A program made the position numbers and the translations under genes. Below the pieces are notes generated by a model, which was given only the letters and a program-made list of their open reading frames with translations, did no database searches and was not told the DNA's origin. Shown piece by piece: positions 4,935-5,098 of a stretch of 5,098 nt of DNA. This DNA comes from an uncultured Aquincola sp. (lineage in GTDB: Bacteria > Pseudomonadota > Gammaproteobacteria > Burkholderiales > Burkholderiaceae): positions 1 through 5,098 of the forward strand of contig CAKZXL010000015.1 in the NCBI GenBank assembly GCA_937883885.1, in the 5' to 3' direction. Every line of letters starts with the position of its first letter. Within the stretch, counting starts at the first letter, position 1.

Positions 4935-5098
4935 TCACATCTCGTCAATCGCCGTCCGCGTGCTCGGCTGCTCGCTGCCATCCACCGCGAAGCGGTCGCG
5001 CGTGGTCACGTAGAAGCTCGCGCCGAAGCGGCCGACCGGGTGGTAGTCCTGCAGGCGCACGCGCCAGCGCTCGGCGTCGATCAGGCCTTCGCGGGCGC
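4935..5098 (-). CDS. C-terminus of a probable flavin reductase-like (FMN-binding split barrel) protein (5' end outside window)
   Basis: Only the last 53 residues are visible: AREGLIDAERWRVRLQDY, then HPVGRFGASFYVTTRDRF (residues 19-36), then a hydrophilic tail ending AIDEM and TGA. The pattern Pro-Val-x-Arg-x-Gly...Tyr followed by Thr-Arg-Asp-x-Phe resembles the C-terminal part of flavin reductase (DIM6/NTAB) family proteins. These bind FMN and supply reduced flavin to partner oxygenases or act on other substrates. This rests on one short motif region and is a tentative family call. GC is high (about 74% over the last 58 bases), like the left half of the window and unlike the VOC block. Confidence 0.5.
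   Translation of the reverse strand, partial: AREGLIDAERWRVRLQDYHPVGRFGASFYVTTRDRFAVDGSEQPSTRTAIDEM

Overview
The window is very GC-rich: hand counts of individual 60-base lines reach about 80-85% in the first 3.5 kb. Codon use is strongly GC3-biased. Together with a 7TMR-DISM/GGDEF sensor and several VOC-fold genes, this fits a free-living betaproteobacterium of the Burkholderiales (Rubrivivax/Ideonella/Roseateles-like). That placement is an inference from composition and gene style, not from a marker gene.

Layout. (1) Positions 1-1533, minus strand: the first 511 residues of a LodA/GoxA-like protein, a family of amino-acid oxidases that build a cysteine tryptophylquinone (CTQ) cofactor from their own side chains. 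The gene runs off the left edge just after its Asp-X3-Cys cofactor motif, so the CTQ tryptophan and any LodB-like maturation gene lie outside. (2) Positions 1534-1739: a divergent intergenic region of about 206 bp with a perfect 9-bp hairpin and a short direct repeat. (3) Positions 1740-3503, plus strand: a complete membrane diguanylate cyclase with signal peptide, extracytoplasmic 7TMR-DISMED2-like domain, seven transmembrane helices and an intact GGDEF domain with its I-site. (4) Positions 3537-4934, minus strand: two small VOC-superfamily proteins (126 and 141 aa). Between them is a poorly defined stretch of about 460 bp holding a possible 66-aa gene and signs of a reading-frame switch. This block is clearly lower in GC, around 55-67% per line. 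(5) Positions 4935-5098, minus strand: the C-terminal 53 residues of a protein that resembles the flavin reductase/FMN-binding split-barrel family, with GC high again.

How the parts may relate. The oxidase and the diguanylate cyclase share one intergenic region and are transcribed away from each other. LodA-like enzymes release H2O2 and are reported in biofilm biology, and c-di-GMP controls biofilm formation, so shared regulation is possible but not shown. The minus-strand genes from the flavin-reductase-like gene through the two VOC genes point the same way and could be partly co-transcribed. The GC drop suggests that the VOC block was acquired separately from its flanks. I see no RNA gene, CRISPR array, insertion sequence or clear replication origin.
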